Positions 49,848 through 59,025 of a DNA stretch of 64,000 nucleotides are shown in pieces. Position 1 is the first letter of the stretch. The number at the start of each line of letters is the position of its first letter. The stretch spans positions 1 to 64,000 of the forward strand of contig NZ_AQXG01000014.1 of the NCBI RefSeq assembly GCF_000375425.1, written 5' to 3'. Below the pieces are notes generated by a model, which was not told the DNA's origin, made no database searches, and saw only the letters and a program-made list of their open reading frames with translations. This DNA comes from Gracilimonas tropica DSM 19535 (lineage in GTDB: Bacteria > Bacteroidota > Rhodothermia > Balneolales > Balneolaceae). Position numbers and translations under genes: made by a program.

Positions 49848-51041
49848 ATGTCTCAAAAAAATCTTGTAGTAGCCTTTGGTGGAGTCTCTCCAGAGCACGA
49901 AGTATCGGTACTGACAGCCATTCAGGCGATCTCTGCGTTGGAAGGTTCATCCTATAACTGCATTCCTTTATATGTCACAAAATCCGGACGATGGTTAACC
50001 GGAGAGAAATTGCTGGATCTCTCCAACTACAAGGAGCTGAAAACACTGGAAAACGACTCGGTTTCCTGCGCTTTTGTTAAAGATGAAACCGGCAAAACAT
50101 TCTTAAAAGAACAAGAGGGAGGCGGATTCTTTTCCAAACCCAAAAGTTACCCGGTATATGCCGTACTGTGTGCCTTTCATGGGAGTGAGGGAGAAAATGG
50201 CTCATTTCAGGGGGTATGTGAGATGATGAACATCCCCTACACGGGAAGCGGCGTGCTGGGCTCTTCTTTAGGCATGGATAAAGTGAAAGCCAAACTGGTG
50301 GCTGCTGCAAACGGGATTCCGGTTACCCGGGCCGTTAATTTTTATGAAAGTGACTGGGAGAAAGAGCAAGACGATCTCATCGCCGTAGCGGAGGAATACG
50401 ACTATCCCCTGATCGTGAAGCCGGTGAGCTTAGGCAGCAGTATCGGAGTAGCTATTGCCAACGACCGGAATTCCTTGATCGACGCTGTAGAAACTGCTTT
50501 TCGGTATGATGCGCATTTATTGATCGAAGAGGCCGTAAACCCGCTTATGGAGATCAACTGTTCAGTGATGGGAACGCCCGACGACTGCAAACCCAGCGTT
50601 TGCGAAAAGCCGTTAGGGAAAACAGAAACTCTTTCTTTTGAGGATAAATACCAAAGCGGAGAGGGTGCCGATAAAGGCATGGCTTCTGCCGACCGGATCA
50701 TCCCGGCTGATATCCCGGACGAGCTCACCAAAAAAATTCAGCGAATGGCTACCAAAACGTTTTCAGCATTAGGCGCTTCCGGCCTGGCCCGGCTCGACTT
50801 CCTGGTGAATGCCAATACCAACGAAGTTTATTTCAATGAGATCAACACCATACCCGGTTCTTTCTCCTTTTATTTGTGGGAAAAGTCCGGCTTGCAATTC
50901 AGCGAACTTTTGAATGAATTGATAGCCATTGCCCTGAAACAACATCAGGCCAAAAACGGTCGGGTGCGCAGTTATGAAACCAATTTACTGAGCGAAAAGG
51001 CTGTGAAAGGGATCAAAGGATTGAAAGGAACCAAAAACTGA
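49848..51041 (+). CDS. ddl: D-alanine--D-alanine ligase
   Basis: A 397-residue ATP-grasp ligase. VVAFGGVSPEHEVSVLTAIQAISAL is the Ddl start, with the glutamate and HE-S motif. YPLIVKPVSLGSSIGVAIAND is the ATP loop, DAHLLIEEAVNPLMEINCSVMG follows, and GLARLDFLVNANTNEVYFNEINTIPGSFSFYLWEKSG carries the metal ligands and the NEINTxPG motif. It joins two D-alanines for the peptidoglycan stem peptide. At 397 residues it is longer than DdlB and closer in length to DdlA or VanA-type enzymes. The sequence alone does not show lactate or serine specificity. The C-terminal tail is lysine-rich and unconserved. Confidence 0.93.
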   Translation: MSQKNLVVAFGGVSPEHEVSVLTAIQAISALEGSSYNCIPLYVTKSGRWLTGEKLLDLSNYKELKTLENDSVSCAFVKDETGKTFLKEQEGGGFFSKPKSYPVYAVLCAFHGSEGENGSFQGVCEMMNIPYTGSGVLGSSLGMDKVKAKLVAAANGIPVTRAVNFYESDWEKEQDDLIAVAEEYDYPLIVKPVSLGSSIGVAIANDRNSLIDAVETAFRYDAHLLIEEAVNPLMEINCSVMGTPDDCKPSVCEKPLGKTETLSFEDKYQSGEGADKGMASADRIIPADIPDELTKKIQRMATKTFSALGASGLARLDFLVNANTNEVYFNEINTIPGSFSFYLWEKSGLQFSELLNELIAIALKQHQAKNGRVRSYETNLLSEKAVKGIKGLKGTKN

Positions 51042-51118
51042 AGCTAAACGAATAAAACTATTGGTTTGTTTAACCTTTGTGCTAACATTGCATAGATTGA
51101 ATACCTGAACTGCACATT

Positions 51119-52534
51119 ATGAAACACCTATTATTTTTTGCTATTTCTTTTCTGATCGTTTCCTGTGGTTCCTCTTTGGAAACCACAACCGTAAACTCAG
51201 ATCCGGCCGAATTACTCGACAACGATACCACCACCGCAACTTCGGAAGATGAGATCGATGATTTCATTCACCTAAAATTGGGAGAGATCGCCCCTGTATA
51301 CTCCCTTGATCCTTTGTTTGCGGAATCAAACAGTGAACTGCGAACCAATAACCTGGTATATGAGCAGCTCATCGGATTGAATCAGCTGGGAAATCCTGCT
51401 CCGGAACTGGCCAATAGCTGGGAAGTAAATGCCGATTCCACCCAATTCACCCTACACCTGCGCACCGATATTTACTATTACGATTCTTCCGTTTTCAGCA
51501 GTGGTTCGGGGCGACGTATTACCGCAAAGGATGTCCGCTTTATTTTTGAGCGCATGGCCGACAATAAGGTCCCCGATTTCGCAGCCAACATGTTCGATGA
51601 TATTCGCGGCTTCAACGCCTACCACAACGAACAAACCCTCATCAAAGATCCTGAAAAGCGCGTTCTTGAAAACATTGAAGGCTTACGCATTCAAAATGAT
51701 TCAACCCTCGTTTTCTATCTGAATAATAGTTCTTCCGATTTCCTGATGCGGCTGGCACATCCTTATGCATCGGTGTATCCGGAAGAGAGTGTCCCTGAAA
51801 CAGGCCCTATCGTCCGTGCGGCTGGAACCGGACGTTTTAAGTTCATCCAAAAAAACGACAACACCCTGCTGTTTGCGATTAATGAAAATTACCGTGGAGT
51901 AACACCGGACCTAAACCGACTCGATATTGTATCCGGTTTGGATGAACGGGATCTCTATCAGGAGTTTGCCCGGAAAAATTTAGATGCTTTGGTTGAGGTC
52001 AGTATTCCAACTTTGAGAACCATTACAGATCCTCCGGGTTCACTGATCGATCAATTCAACCCGATCTATCGGCTCGAGAACACCGGGGTTACTACGACTT
52101 ATACCGTTTTTTATAACCAAGTTTCGGATCAATCCAATTCCGTAAATACCTTGTTGGATTCACTGGATGCAGGCCGGCTTATCGGGAATGAAGCCTGGGG
52201 CAATGTTCAGTTCTACCCTTTAGAAAATACCTCTGTGAATACCGAGGATCGGCAGCTCGCAGCAACACATCTCCAAAACCACAACGAACGCATGTTGTTC
52301 AACAACCTGGCTTCCGCATCGGCAAGTTTAGGATTTAGCTTTTCCGTATCTCCTTCTTTTGCTCCCTCCTCAACCACCACCTTCACCACCCTTCCCTATG
52401 CCGATACCACACCGGTCATTCGATGGGAAGCGCCTGTTTTTATCCTCTCGCACCGTAATATTCAAGGTATTCGCCTGCAGAACTATGCCTGGGAGATGAA
52501 CCTGACATCCGTTGAAGTTTCGGAGGACAGCTGA
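51119..52534 (+). CDS. Family 5 solute-binding lipoprotein (peptide/nickel ABC type)
   Basis: A 471-residue lipoprotein (MKHLLFFAISFLIVSC, C16). The SBP_bac_5 signature is visible: VYSLDPLFAESNSELRTNNLVYEQLIGLNQLGNPAPELANSWEVNADSTQFTLHLRTDIYYYDSSVFSSGSGRRITAKDVRFIFERMAD. It probably binds oligopeptides or a similar ligand outside the cytoplasm. It is shorter than typical members (about 520 residues or more). The usual permease and ATPase genes are absent here, so the partner transporter must be elsewhere. Its TGA stop shares the A of the next gene's ATG (TGATGA), coupling it to NAD kinase, an unusual pairing. Confidence 0.85.
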   Translation: MKHLLFFAISFLIVSCGSSLETTTVNSDPAELLDNDTTTATSEDEIDDFIHLKLGEIAPVYSLDPLFAESNSELRTNNLVYEQLIGLNQLGNPAPELANSWEVNADSTQFTLHLRTDIYYYDSSVFSSGSGRRITAKDVRFIFERMADNKVPDFAANMFDDIRGFNAYHNEQTLIKDPEKRVLENIEGLRIQNDSTLVFYLNNSSSDFLMRLAHPYASVYPEESVPETGPIVRAAGTGRFKFIQKNDNTLLFAINENYRGVTPDLNRLDIVSGLDERDLYQEFARKNLDALVEVSIPTLRTITDPPGSLIDQFNPIYRLENTGVTTTYTVFYNQVSDQSNSVNTLLDSLDAGRLIGNEAWGNVQFYPLENTSVNTEDRQLAATHLQNHNERMLFNNLASASASLGFSFSVSPSFAPSSTTTFTTLPYADTTPVIRWEAPVFILSHRNIQGIRLQNYAWEMNLTSVEVSEDS

Positions 52535-53409
52535 TGAAACTGAGTGTGGTTGCCAACCCTTCCAAGTATGAAGTGCGCGAGGTTCTATCCAAGACCATTG
52601 AATGGGCCAAACGAAAGAATATCACCCTTTTCATAAAGTCCGAGATCTGCGATGAAACCGGACTGAACAATGCTCATGTCATTCAAAAAACCGGCTCCGA
52701 TGAAGAGTCCATACAAGCCTCCGACTATGTGTTGGTGATGGGAGGCGATGGTACTATCCTATACACCGCCCGCATTTCCAAAGAGATCAACAAGCCCATT
52801 TTGGGTATCAATAGCGGCAGATTGGGTTTTATGGCCAACACCCAGGTGGAAGACCTGGAGCGGGCGCTGGATTGCCTGCTTAAAAGTGATTTTACCCTTG
52901 ATAAACGGTCTTTTCTGAAAGCCACTACCAAGCAGGGTACTACTTTTCACGCCCTGAATGAATTTCTGTTTACCCGAAAGGATTCCATTTCTATGGTAAA
53001 CGTGACGGCTGAATATGACGGCAGCCTCATCAATACTTATTGGGCTGACGGTCTGATCGTAGCTTCTCCAACGGGATCTACCGCTTACAGTTTGGCATCA
53101 GGCGGACCTATTGTGGCACCGGGAACCGAAGTCTTTCTGGTGACTCCGATCAACCCCCATACGCTTACAACCCGGCCTTTAGTGCTGAACTCCAATCATC
53201 CACTTCGGGTGATCATTGAGAAGCAACAAAGTGAGGTCTTGTTTTCTTATGATGGACAAGTGCATGAGATCAAGGAGTTTCCTTTTGAAGTTGAGATCCT
53301 GAAATCGGAGCTGACCTTTGACCTGATCCACTTGCCGGGACAAGATTATTTTGAGACGCTTCGTAACAAGCTCATGTGGGGAATGGATTCCCGCCGTAAA
53401 ACGGAATGA
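52534..53409 (+). CDS. nadK: NAD kinase
   Basis: A 291-residue ATP-NAD kinase. The GGDGT motif is at residues 70-74 (VLVMGGDGTILYTAR), followed by INSGRLGFMANT (the NE/D loop), the nucleotide loop YWADGLIVASPTGSTAYSLASGGPIV, and PINPHTLTTRPLVL. It phosphorylates NAD+ to NADP+. The start is the ATG that overlaps the stop of the solute-binding protein gene. Length and motifs are normal. Confidence 0.96.
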   Translation: MKLSVVANPSKYEVREVLSKTIEWAKRKNITLFIKSEICDETGLNNAHVIQKTGSDEESIQASDYVLVMGGDGTILYTARISKEINKPILGINSGRLGFMANTQVEDLERALDCLLKSDFTLDKRSFLKATTKQGTTFHALNEFLFTRKDSISMVNVTAEYDGSLINTYWADGLIVASPTGSTAYSLASGGPIVAPGTEVFLVTPINPHTLTTRPLVLNSNHPLRVIIEKQQSEVLFSYDGQVHEIKEFPFEVEILKSELTFDLIHLPGQDYFETLRNKLMWGMDSRRKTE

Positions 53410-53486
53410 CTATTCGCTTGCAGCGATAACCTTTGCTTTGTTCGAGCCTGTCTGCCCTGTAATACTTCTCGCTCATTCAGCTTTTG

Positions 53487-53502
53487 CCCCGAGAATTCGG
53501 GG
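53487..53502. repeat. CCCCGAGAATTCGGGG hairpin repeat, copy 2
   Basis: The same unit as 25742-25757 in opposite orientation, 16 bases plus TTG on one side. Confidence 0.6.
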
Positions 53503-53541
53503 TCGCGGTATACCACCTAACCCTACTCTAACACCACTTCG

Positions 53542-53625
53542 CTCGGGGTGACAACAAAGAGATGAATATGAAATACGACATTTCGGGAGTTACAGTACTA
53601 CAAGCCCAAAAGTTGTCATCCCGAG
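53542..53625. repeat. Inverted-repeat unit with CTCGGGGTGACAA / TTGTCATCCCGAG ends
   Basis: The two ends match as inverted repeats in 12 of 13 positions, 84 bases end to end. The end sequence is related to that of the element at 24709-24853 (GTCATCCTGAGCG), so both belong to one family. Confidence 0.6.
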
Positions 53626-53690
53626 TGCCCGGATGCTTTCTTCGATAGGCCTTGCCTAACACGAGCCTGCCTTTGCCGGCAGGCACAACA

Positions 53691-53721
53691 AAAAAAAGGC
53701 ACATCCTTGCGAATGCGCCTT
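53691..53721 (-). terminator. Terminator of the TonB-dependent receptor gene
   Basis: On the minus strand AAGGCGCAT pairs with ATGTGCCTT (one G-T), followed by TTTTT. It lies 24 bases after the stop. Confidence 0.85.
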
Positions 53722-53744
53722 TTCACCCCTACTCACCCAAACGC

Positions 53745-56198
53745 CTAAAAAGCCCATGTTAATTGGAACAAGAAGTTCGTACCTGCCTGTGGGTAGTAGT
53801 AATTATAGTAAACAGGGTCGCCTGACTGAATCCAGCCAAAGGTATAGCCATTGGTCTCGTACTCATGGTTGAAAAGATTATTCACCTGCAGGGTTGCAGT
53901 GATTCCCTCCAGCAATGGCACTTCCGAAAGCTCGTAACTTAGCCTCAGGTCATTCACAAAATACGGGTCGATGGAGCGACTCTCGGTTTGGGTGTTATCC
54001 AGGTATTGGCGGGAGACGTACTTCGAAACCAGCTCCGCATACAGCGCTCCTTTTTGATATCCGATCACCCCATTCGCAATCACAGACGGAGAAAAAGCGA
54101 TATCGGTATCTTCATAGACTGATTCCTGTTGACCCAGGTAAACAAAGGTTGGACTATACCGGTCGGTATACTGGGTATATTCCACGATCTTATTCTGACT
54201 GAAGGTCGCATTGGCAGAAAGACTCAGATTACTCGTAAGGCTGTACCCACCCTGAAGCTCAATTCCTGCACGATAACTTTTTGGTACATTCTCCCGCACG
54301 ATCTCTCCCACATCATTGATCTGTCCGGTGGGCACCAGCTGATCGCGATAGAACATTCCGTATAAATTCACCCCTGCATAAAAGCGGTCAAAATCACCGC
54401 GATAGCCCAATTCCACATTGTACATTTTTTCAGGATCGGGACGACTGTCAGGCGTGGAATCCACATATTCATCGCGGGTTGGCTCTTTGCTGCCTATGGC
54501 AAAAGAAGCATACAACCGCTGACTTTCCGGAAGCTCATAAACGAAGCCAAACTTTGGATTGAAGAACAGCAGGTTCTCAGTCTGCTGAATGGCAACCAGG
54601 CTATCACGGACATTGCTTCCTTCACTGCGGACAAACCCGTTTCCGAGGAAATCATATGCTACGCCACGTACCTGCAGATCCAGGTATGAGCTCAGCGACT
54701 CTGTAAAATTATACTGCACCTTGCTGTACACATTGTAATCGTCTTTGATACCGTCATTATCATAATAACGATCTTCAAACTCGCTGTCGCCGGCGTACCG
54801 GGCCCAGATCACTTCTCCAAAATGAGCTCCGTCATAATAGCTGTAACCACCTCCAAAAGTCACATTCCAAATGTCGGAATGCGTGTATTTGGTGGAAAAG
54901 ATGGTGCCATAGAAATCATTATCCAGCCAGCGGCGCCGGATCAGGTCAGACTCCTGTGGGGTGGTAGGCAACAGCGGTTCAATGCCATAATCCGATAAAG
55001 CTTCGTTTGCTTTGTATTCTTCATAATAGCCAAACCCTTTGGTATAAAAAGCCGAGATGTTGGCGTTCCAGTTATTCGTTAACCGGTACGAATAATGCAG
55101 CTGATAATAATTCTGCTGGTAGTTATCCACCTGATTTTCATAGGGCTCACCCTCTTTTTCAGTTCCCGCCTCGTTGAAGGTGCGGTCGTTTTCCAGCACG
55201 CTTTCTTCGATGCCATACCACGCCTGATACGTGCGCTCCCGGCCTGAGAATACATCGGCGCGAAGCAAACTTCGTTCGCCATGGTGAGAGGCCGACAAGA
55301 AATAGGAATCCAGGTCCGAACTTGCACGATCTATAAATCCGTCCGAATCAATTTTGGATAAACGTCCCTCAAACTGCCAGCCGTTTTCCATCAGTCCGGA
55401 GCCCAGTTTTACATTGTATTTTTGGGTGTTGAATGAGCCGAATCCGGTATTGATCTCCCCAAAAGGATCGACCCGCGAAGAACTTGTTTGTAGATTTACC
55501 GTCGCACCAAAGGCCCCTGCTCCGTTGGTGGAAGTTCCTACTCCCCGCTGTATCTGAATGTTCTTGGTTGAAGACGAAAGGTCCGGCAGGTTCACCCAAA
55601 ACACGGCATGTGATTCCGCATCATTGACCGGGATCCCGTTGATGGTCACGTTGATACGCGCCGGGTCAACCCCGCGAATGCGGATGCCGGTATAGCCTAT
55701 ACCTGCCCCGGCATCAGAGGTAGTAGTAACCGAGGGCGTACTTTGCAGCAGGTAGGGTACATCCTGCCCAAGGTTGCGCTTCTCGATCTCTTCCTCTTCC
55801 ACGTTGGTGTAGGTGATAGGCGAAGACTCATCGGCGCGGGTGGCACTTACAAAGACATCGTCCCCGATATAGGTTTCCGGGTACATGAATATCTTCAGGT
55901 CTTGCCGGTCAGACGAAACATCAACTTCCTGATCTTTATATCCGAGATAGGTGATCAGTAAGGCATCTTTCCCATTTTCGGACAACCGAAGTTCAAAAGA
56001 TCCGTCATCTTCGGTTACCACGCCCCGGGAAGTACCCTGCTGACGTACGGCGGCCCCGGTGAGCGGTTCCCTGGATTGAGCATCCAAAATAGTTCCGGTT
56101 ATAGTTTGTGCCTGAAGGGAAGCATCAGGCGTGAAGAGTAGCGGTATCGCTAACAAAAAAGCCGCATAAAACGACTTTCGAAATATAGAATTAAACAT
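53745..56198 (-). CDS. TonB-dependent receptor, probably for thiamine or a precursor
   Basis: An outer-membrane receptor of 817 residues. The signal peptide (MFNSIFRKSFYAAFLLAIPLLFTPDASLQAQ) is followed by a CarboxypepD_reg-like domain (TITGTILDAQSREPLTGAAV ... VTEDDGSFELRL), a plug with DVPYLLQSTPSVTTTSDAGAGIGYTGIRIRGVDPARINVTINGIPVNDAES, and a long beta-barrel ending in FQLTWAF with a terminal aromatic residue. The gene lies under a TPP riboswitch, so the ligand is probably thiamine, its phosphates or a pyrimidine/thiazole precursor (inference from regulation). The start is ATG 56198, eight bases after the GGAGG ribosome site; the upstream ATG at 56210 lies within that site. Confidence 0.92.
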   Translation of the reverse strand: MFNSIFRKSFYAAFLLAIPLLFTPDASLQAQTITGTILDAQSREPLTGAAVRQQGTSRGVVTEDDGSFELRLSENGKDALLITYLGYKDQEVDVSSDRQDLKIFMYPETYIGDDVFVSATRADESSPITYTNVEEEEIEKRNLGQDVPYLLQSTPSVTTTSDAGAGIGYTGIRIRGVDPARINVTINGIPVNDAESHAVFWVNLPDLSSSTKNIQIQRGVGTSTNGAGAFGATVNLQTSSSRVDPFGEINTGFGSFNTQKYNVKLGSGLMENGWQFEGRLSKIDSDGFIDRASSDLDSYFLSASHHGERSLLRADVFSGRERTYQAWYGIEESVLENDRTFNEAGTEKEGEPYENQVDNYQQNYYQLHYSYRLTNNWNANISAFYTKGFGYYEEYKANEALSDYGIEPLLPTTPQESDLIRRRWLDNDFYGTIFSTKYTHSDIWNVTFGGGYSYYDGAHFGEVIWARYAGDSEFEDRYYDNDGIKDDYNVYSKVQYNFTESLSSYLDLQVRGVAYDFLGNGFVRSEGSNVRDSLVAIQQTENLLFFNPKFGFVYELPESQRLYASFAIGSKEPTRDEYVDSTPDSRPDPEKMYNVELGYRGDFDRFYAGVNLYGMFYRDQLVPTGQINDVGEIVRENVPKSYRAGIELQGGYSLTSNLSLSANATFSQNKIVEYTQYTDRYSPTFVYLGQQESVYEDTDIAFSPSVIANGVIGYQKGALYAELVSKYVSRQYLDNTQTESRSIDPYFVNDLRLSYELSEVPLLEGITATLQVNNLFNHEYETNGYTFGWIQSGDPVYYNYYYPQAGTNFLFQLTWAF

Positions 56199-56202
56199 GA
56201 AT

Positions 56203-56233
56203 TCCTCCATATAAACTTAAAATTAATGGAGGA
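56203..56233 (-). promoter_or_regulatory. SD-sequestering hairpin between the riboswitch and the receptor start
   Basis: On the minus strand, TCCTCCAT (56226-56233) can pair perfectly with ATGGAGGA (56203-56210), which contains the ribosome-binding site of the receptor gene. The loop is 15 bases. This looks like the expression platform of the TPP riboswitch, acting on translation. The alternative partner of the anti-SD strand in the unbound state was not established. Confidence 0.6.
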
Positions 56234-56261
56234 GGTTAACTTGCGTTACTGTGCGGTAAAC

Positions 56262-56338
56262 AGGTTTCCCTACGCCGGTATTATCCGGTTCAGGTATCAG
56301 GGTGTAATCTCAGCCCGCTATGCAAGCACCCCCAACCT
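56262..56338 (-). promoter_or_regulatory. TPP (THI-box) riboswitch
   Basis: The minus strand reads GGGGGTGC..., then GGCTGAGATTACACCCTGA, then ACCTGAACCGGATAATACC, then GGCGTAGGGA. These are the conserved THI elements in the right order. The outer helix P1 is AGGTT (56334-56338) with AACCT (56262-56266). It binds thiamin diphosphate and here stands 64 bases before the TonB receptor start. The 3' side leads into the SD-sequestering hairpin, so control is probably translational. Confidence 0.95.
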
Positions 56339-56533
56339 TGGTTGTGAATGAAGAAGATAAGCGGAAAGCAATTGAATATCGACCACTGAATGCAGGAACT
56401 TCGAACATTAATCCTCCCTCCTCCGACGAATGGGAAGGAAACCTATTAAATCCATCTACCGGCTCAGTCTAAAAGGGAAACAGCGTATGATTCCAAAAGA
56501 GCGGGGTGATGGATCGCGGGAACACCGATCATT

Positions 56534-56584
56534 CAACATCCAACTCCGAACATCGAACTGTAGAGCGACTCGCTGAGTCGCTTT
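56534..56584 (+). repeat. CAACATCCAACTCCGAACATC repeat, copy A
   Basis: A 51-base unit that matches 59026-59076 with about four mismatches. It contains the small hairpin GCGACTC-GCT-GAGTCGC. Confidence 0.7.
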
Positions 56585-56628
56585 GGAGCCATCGCCAAAA
56601 AAGGATTATTCCAACACACGAATTTGAT

Positions 56629-56656
56629 CTCGCTCCACACGCTCTGCGTTGGAGCG
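56629..56656 (-). repeat. Inverse copy of the 28-base MITE end
   Basis: Exact reverse complement of 27363-27390. It contains ACACGCTCTGCGTTGGAG. No second end is visible nearby, so this is a fragment or an isolated unit. Confidence 0.7.
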
Positions 56657-56922
56657 GACAAGTATTAGAACCCTATCCCTGTCACTTTCCCTAACGCACT
56701 TTATTTGGGATGGCTGAGGTGAAGAAGAACAGCAGTACGTTTAAGAGTACTCTGCTCGTGAAGAATGTATGCGTCAGGGCAATGGGACTTGATGCTTATT
56801 TATGATGTCGAATATTTAAAGTATATCCTGTGGCTAAAAGTTCTTCATAAGGCAAGTAGCTAATTTAGGTGTCTCCTTCCTTGGCATGCTTGCACATTAT
56901 GCCTGACTGCCGGAAGGGGCAA

Positions 56923-56953
56923 CAAAAAAAAGCCCCGCCAAAAAGACGGGGCT
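56923..56953 (-). terminator. Terminator of the M61 peptidase gene
   Basis: On the minus strand AGCCCCG / CGGGGCT with a nine-base loop, followed by eight T. It lies 46 bases after the stop. Confidence 0.9.
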
Positions 56954-56998
56954 ATTCATGCTAAATAAACATCAAAAAAAGGGTTAACTGATCACGGT

Positions 56999-58903
56999 CT
57001 ACTGCTCACTGGTATTCTCGCCCAGCCACCAGTTTCTAAGTTGAATTTGCTCTTCCGTGGCATCTTCCATTTCGATCAGTTTAGGTGACATGGCTTTGGG
57101 CTCGCCTACTTTTCCGGAGACTTCCACCTCTTCGCCATCCCGGATGAGCGTCATGCTGAGGTCCATATCCGGCGTCCATTGAAAACTTGGGGCGAGGATG
57201 GCCTGCGCATTCCGGATCGACAATTCCGTACCGTTTACGGATTTGATGATATCGCCCGGTTCAACCCCCAGCTCGATCAAGGTGGTATTTAGTCCGGAAT
57301 CCATAAAATAAAGCTCTCCGGTTTCCTGATTTACGTTGATGAAAGGCGTCTGCTGATCCCGGAAAAATACGGTAACCGGTGTTTCCACTTCTTCCATGCT
57401 CAAACCGACTTTGTTAAAATACACCTGATAGTCGATCGGAGTTGTGCCTGCGACATGGGTCTGTAAAAAGTCACCGATCTCAGGATAGGTCATAGCGGTG
57501 ATCTCATCCATGATCGCATCGTCCTCAAATGGCTTATCCTTACCGTATTTTTCGGACAGTTCATGCATCAGCGACATCATGCTTCGCTGACCTTCACTTT
57601 GCTCACGCATGATGATATCCAAGCACATATTGATGAGCGCACCCTTCATGTACACATTGTAATAATTGGAAGCATAAGGCTCGTCGATCACATTTTCGCT
57701 CATCACCGTAAAGCTCATTTCATCATCGAGGCCGGCTGCCGTTTGGATCTTGCCAACCATCTTATCATAAAAGGCCTGTCGGTCTTGCAGTCCTTCATAC
57801 ACCTGAAAGTGTGAGGCAAAATACTCCGTCAATCCTTCATACATCCAGAGGTGCTTGGAAAAAGTCGGATCGTTATAATCGAAATAATGCACATCTTCGG
57901 AATGCACGCTCAGCGGAGTGATGATATGGAAAAACTCATGCGCTACCACATCTACAAGAGCCTCGCTCAGCATAGCCTGATTTACCACATCGGGGTAGGT
58001 CATGACGGTTGACGTTTGATGTTCCAGCGCGCCAAATCCCTGCGCATCCTGCTGCTGGGTAGAAAGGTATAGGAAAATATCGTATCGATCGGTCGTAGCA
58101 AGCTCGCCGATGTATTCACTCTGGGCCTGCATCATCTCATATACCACGTCGCGATACTGGGAAGCGGTGTGATTTCCGCTTGGGGAATACACGCTAAATA
58201 CGATCTCGATACCGCCCGCTTCAAATCGCTCCTGAGTCAGATTTCCATACATCATAGGGTTGTCAGTTACATCAAAATAGCGGTCGGCCTGGTAGGTGAT
58301 AGATACGCTTTGACCGGTTGTATCTGCCGAAAGCTGCGCTAAGGCTGAGGAGTAGTTCATCCCAAGTGGGGAAGTGACGTCGATCTGATAGCTGCGGTCT
58401 TCACGTCCTTCAAAATAGCCCACAAAACCGTGCAGGTTCAGCACAAATACATCGTCCGAAATGTTGGTTCCTGAAGGAGAGAAGGGCGTTGCTTTATCGG
58501 TGCCTTCAATATCAAAAGTATCGTTTACGTAATATTCAATGCGGTCAAGATTTTGTGCATTGGGGATCGTCCAGGTGTTGCTGTCGGTTTTCGCAACATT
58601 CATCTCTGCTCCGGTATAGGAATAGGCTTTGAAGCCTTCAGCAAAGGTCCCGAAATCGCTAATGGCATAGGTCCCCTGTACCACGCGGGGCAGCCTGAAC
58701 AGGACCGTATCCTGCGAAAACATGCCCGGATCCAACTGCACCAACAGCCGGTCTTCATTTACATTGGTAAGGTCAATCGCCGTTTCGATCGGTTTTTGGT
58801 CAAAAGCCGGTTCCGGTGCATCCCCCAGCATGTCCCCTGTTTTAGGCGAACATGCTGCAAGAGCAACCACAACAAACAAGCCAAGAATAGATAGTCTCTT
58901 CAT
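56999..58903 (-). CDS. M61 family metallopeptidase with PDZ domain, lipoprotein
   Basis: A 634-residue lipoprotein (MKRLSILGLFVVVALAAC, C18). The zinc motif is H322-E323-x-x-H326 in VVAHEFFHIITPLSVH, with the third ligand in LWMYEGLTEYFASHF. Residues about 25-190 form an N-terminal beta domain, and the C-terminal 120 residues look like a PDZ domain (NTTLIELGVEPGDIIKSVNGTEL). M61 glycyl aminopeptidases remove N-terminal residues or act as endopeptidases; the natural substrate is unknown. The gene is alone and has a strong terminator. Confidence 0.9.
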   Translation of the reverse strand: MKRLSILGLFVVVALAACSPKTGDMLGDAPEPAFDQKPIETAIDLTNVNEDRLLVQLDPGMFSQDTVLFRLPRVVQGTYAISDFGTFAEGFKAYSYTGAEMNVAKTDSNTWTIPNAQNLDRIEYYVNDTFDIEGTDKATPFSPSGTNISDDVFVLNLHGFVGYFEGREDRSYQIDVTSPLGMNYSSALAQLSADTTGQSVSITYQADRYFDVTDNPMMYGNLTQERFEAGGIEIVFSVYSPSGNHTASQYRDVVYEMMQAQSEYIGELATTDRYDIFLYLSTQQQDAQGFGALEHQTSTVMTYPDVVNQAMLSEALVDVVAHEFFHIITPLSVHSEDVHYFDYNDPTFSKHLWMYEGLTEYFASHFQVYEGLQDRQAFYDKMVGKIQTAAGLDDEMSFTVMSENVIDEPYASNYYNVYMKGALINMCLDIIMREQSEGQRSMMSLMHELSEKYGKDKPFEDDAIMDEITAMTYPEIGDFLQTHVAGTTPIDYQVYFNKVGLSMEEVETPVTVFFRDQQTPFINVNQETGELYFMDSGLNTTLIELGVEPGDIIKSVNGTELSIRNAQAILAPSFQWTPDMDLSMTLIRDGEEVEVSGKVGEPKAMSPKLIEMEDATEEQIQLRNWWLGENTSEQ

Positions 58904-59025
58904 AAATTAGATTGGATTTTTTTGGATTACAGGCACGGATAATTTTCACCAACATGCCCTCAGTTTCTCGGGTGCAACCTACGAAGAATTTTCCAAGGTG
59001 TTGCATGAAAGGAACATCGAACACC

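Larger units (their letters stand above)
53410..53744. other. 335-base intergenic region with repeats and a terminator
   Basis: No gene. It contains CCCCGAGAATTCGGGG (53487-53502), an inverted-repeat unit at 53542-53625, a GCCTGCC...GGCAGGC hairpin around 53665-53687 and the terminator of the TonB receptor gene. Confidence 0.6.
56211..56998. other. 788-base region with riboswitch, repeats and a terminator
   Basis: Apart from the TPP riboswitch and the terminator at 56923, the stretch 56339-56922 holds no credible gene. It has mosaic repeats: CGGGGTGATGGAT at 56503 (also near 45314), the 51-base unit at 56534, and the 28-base unit at 56629. Confidence 0.6.

Noticed and set aside
53410..53744. 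A CRISPR array, suggested by repeated short hairpins
   Set aside because: The repeats are unequal palindromes without regular spacing or spacers. No cas gene is in the window.
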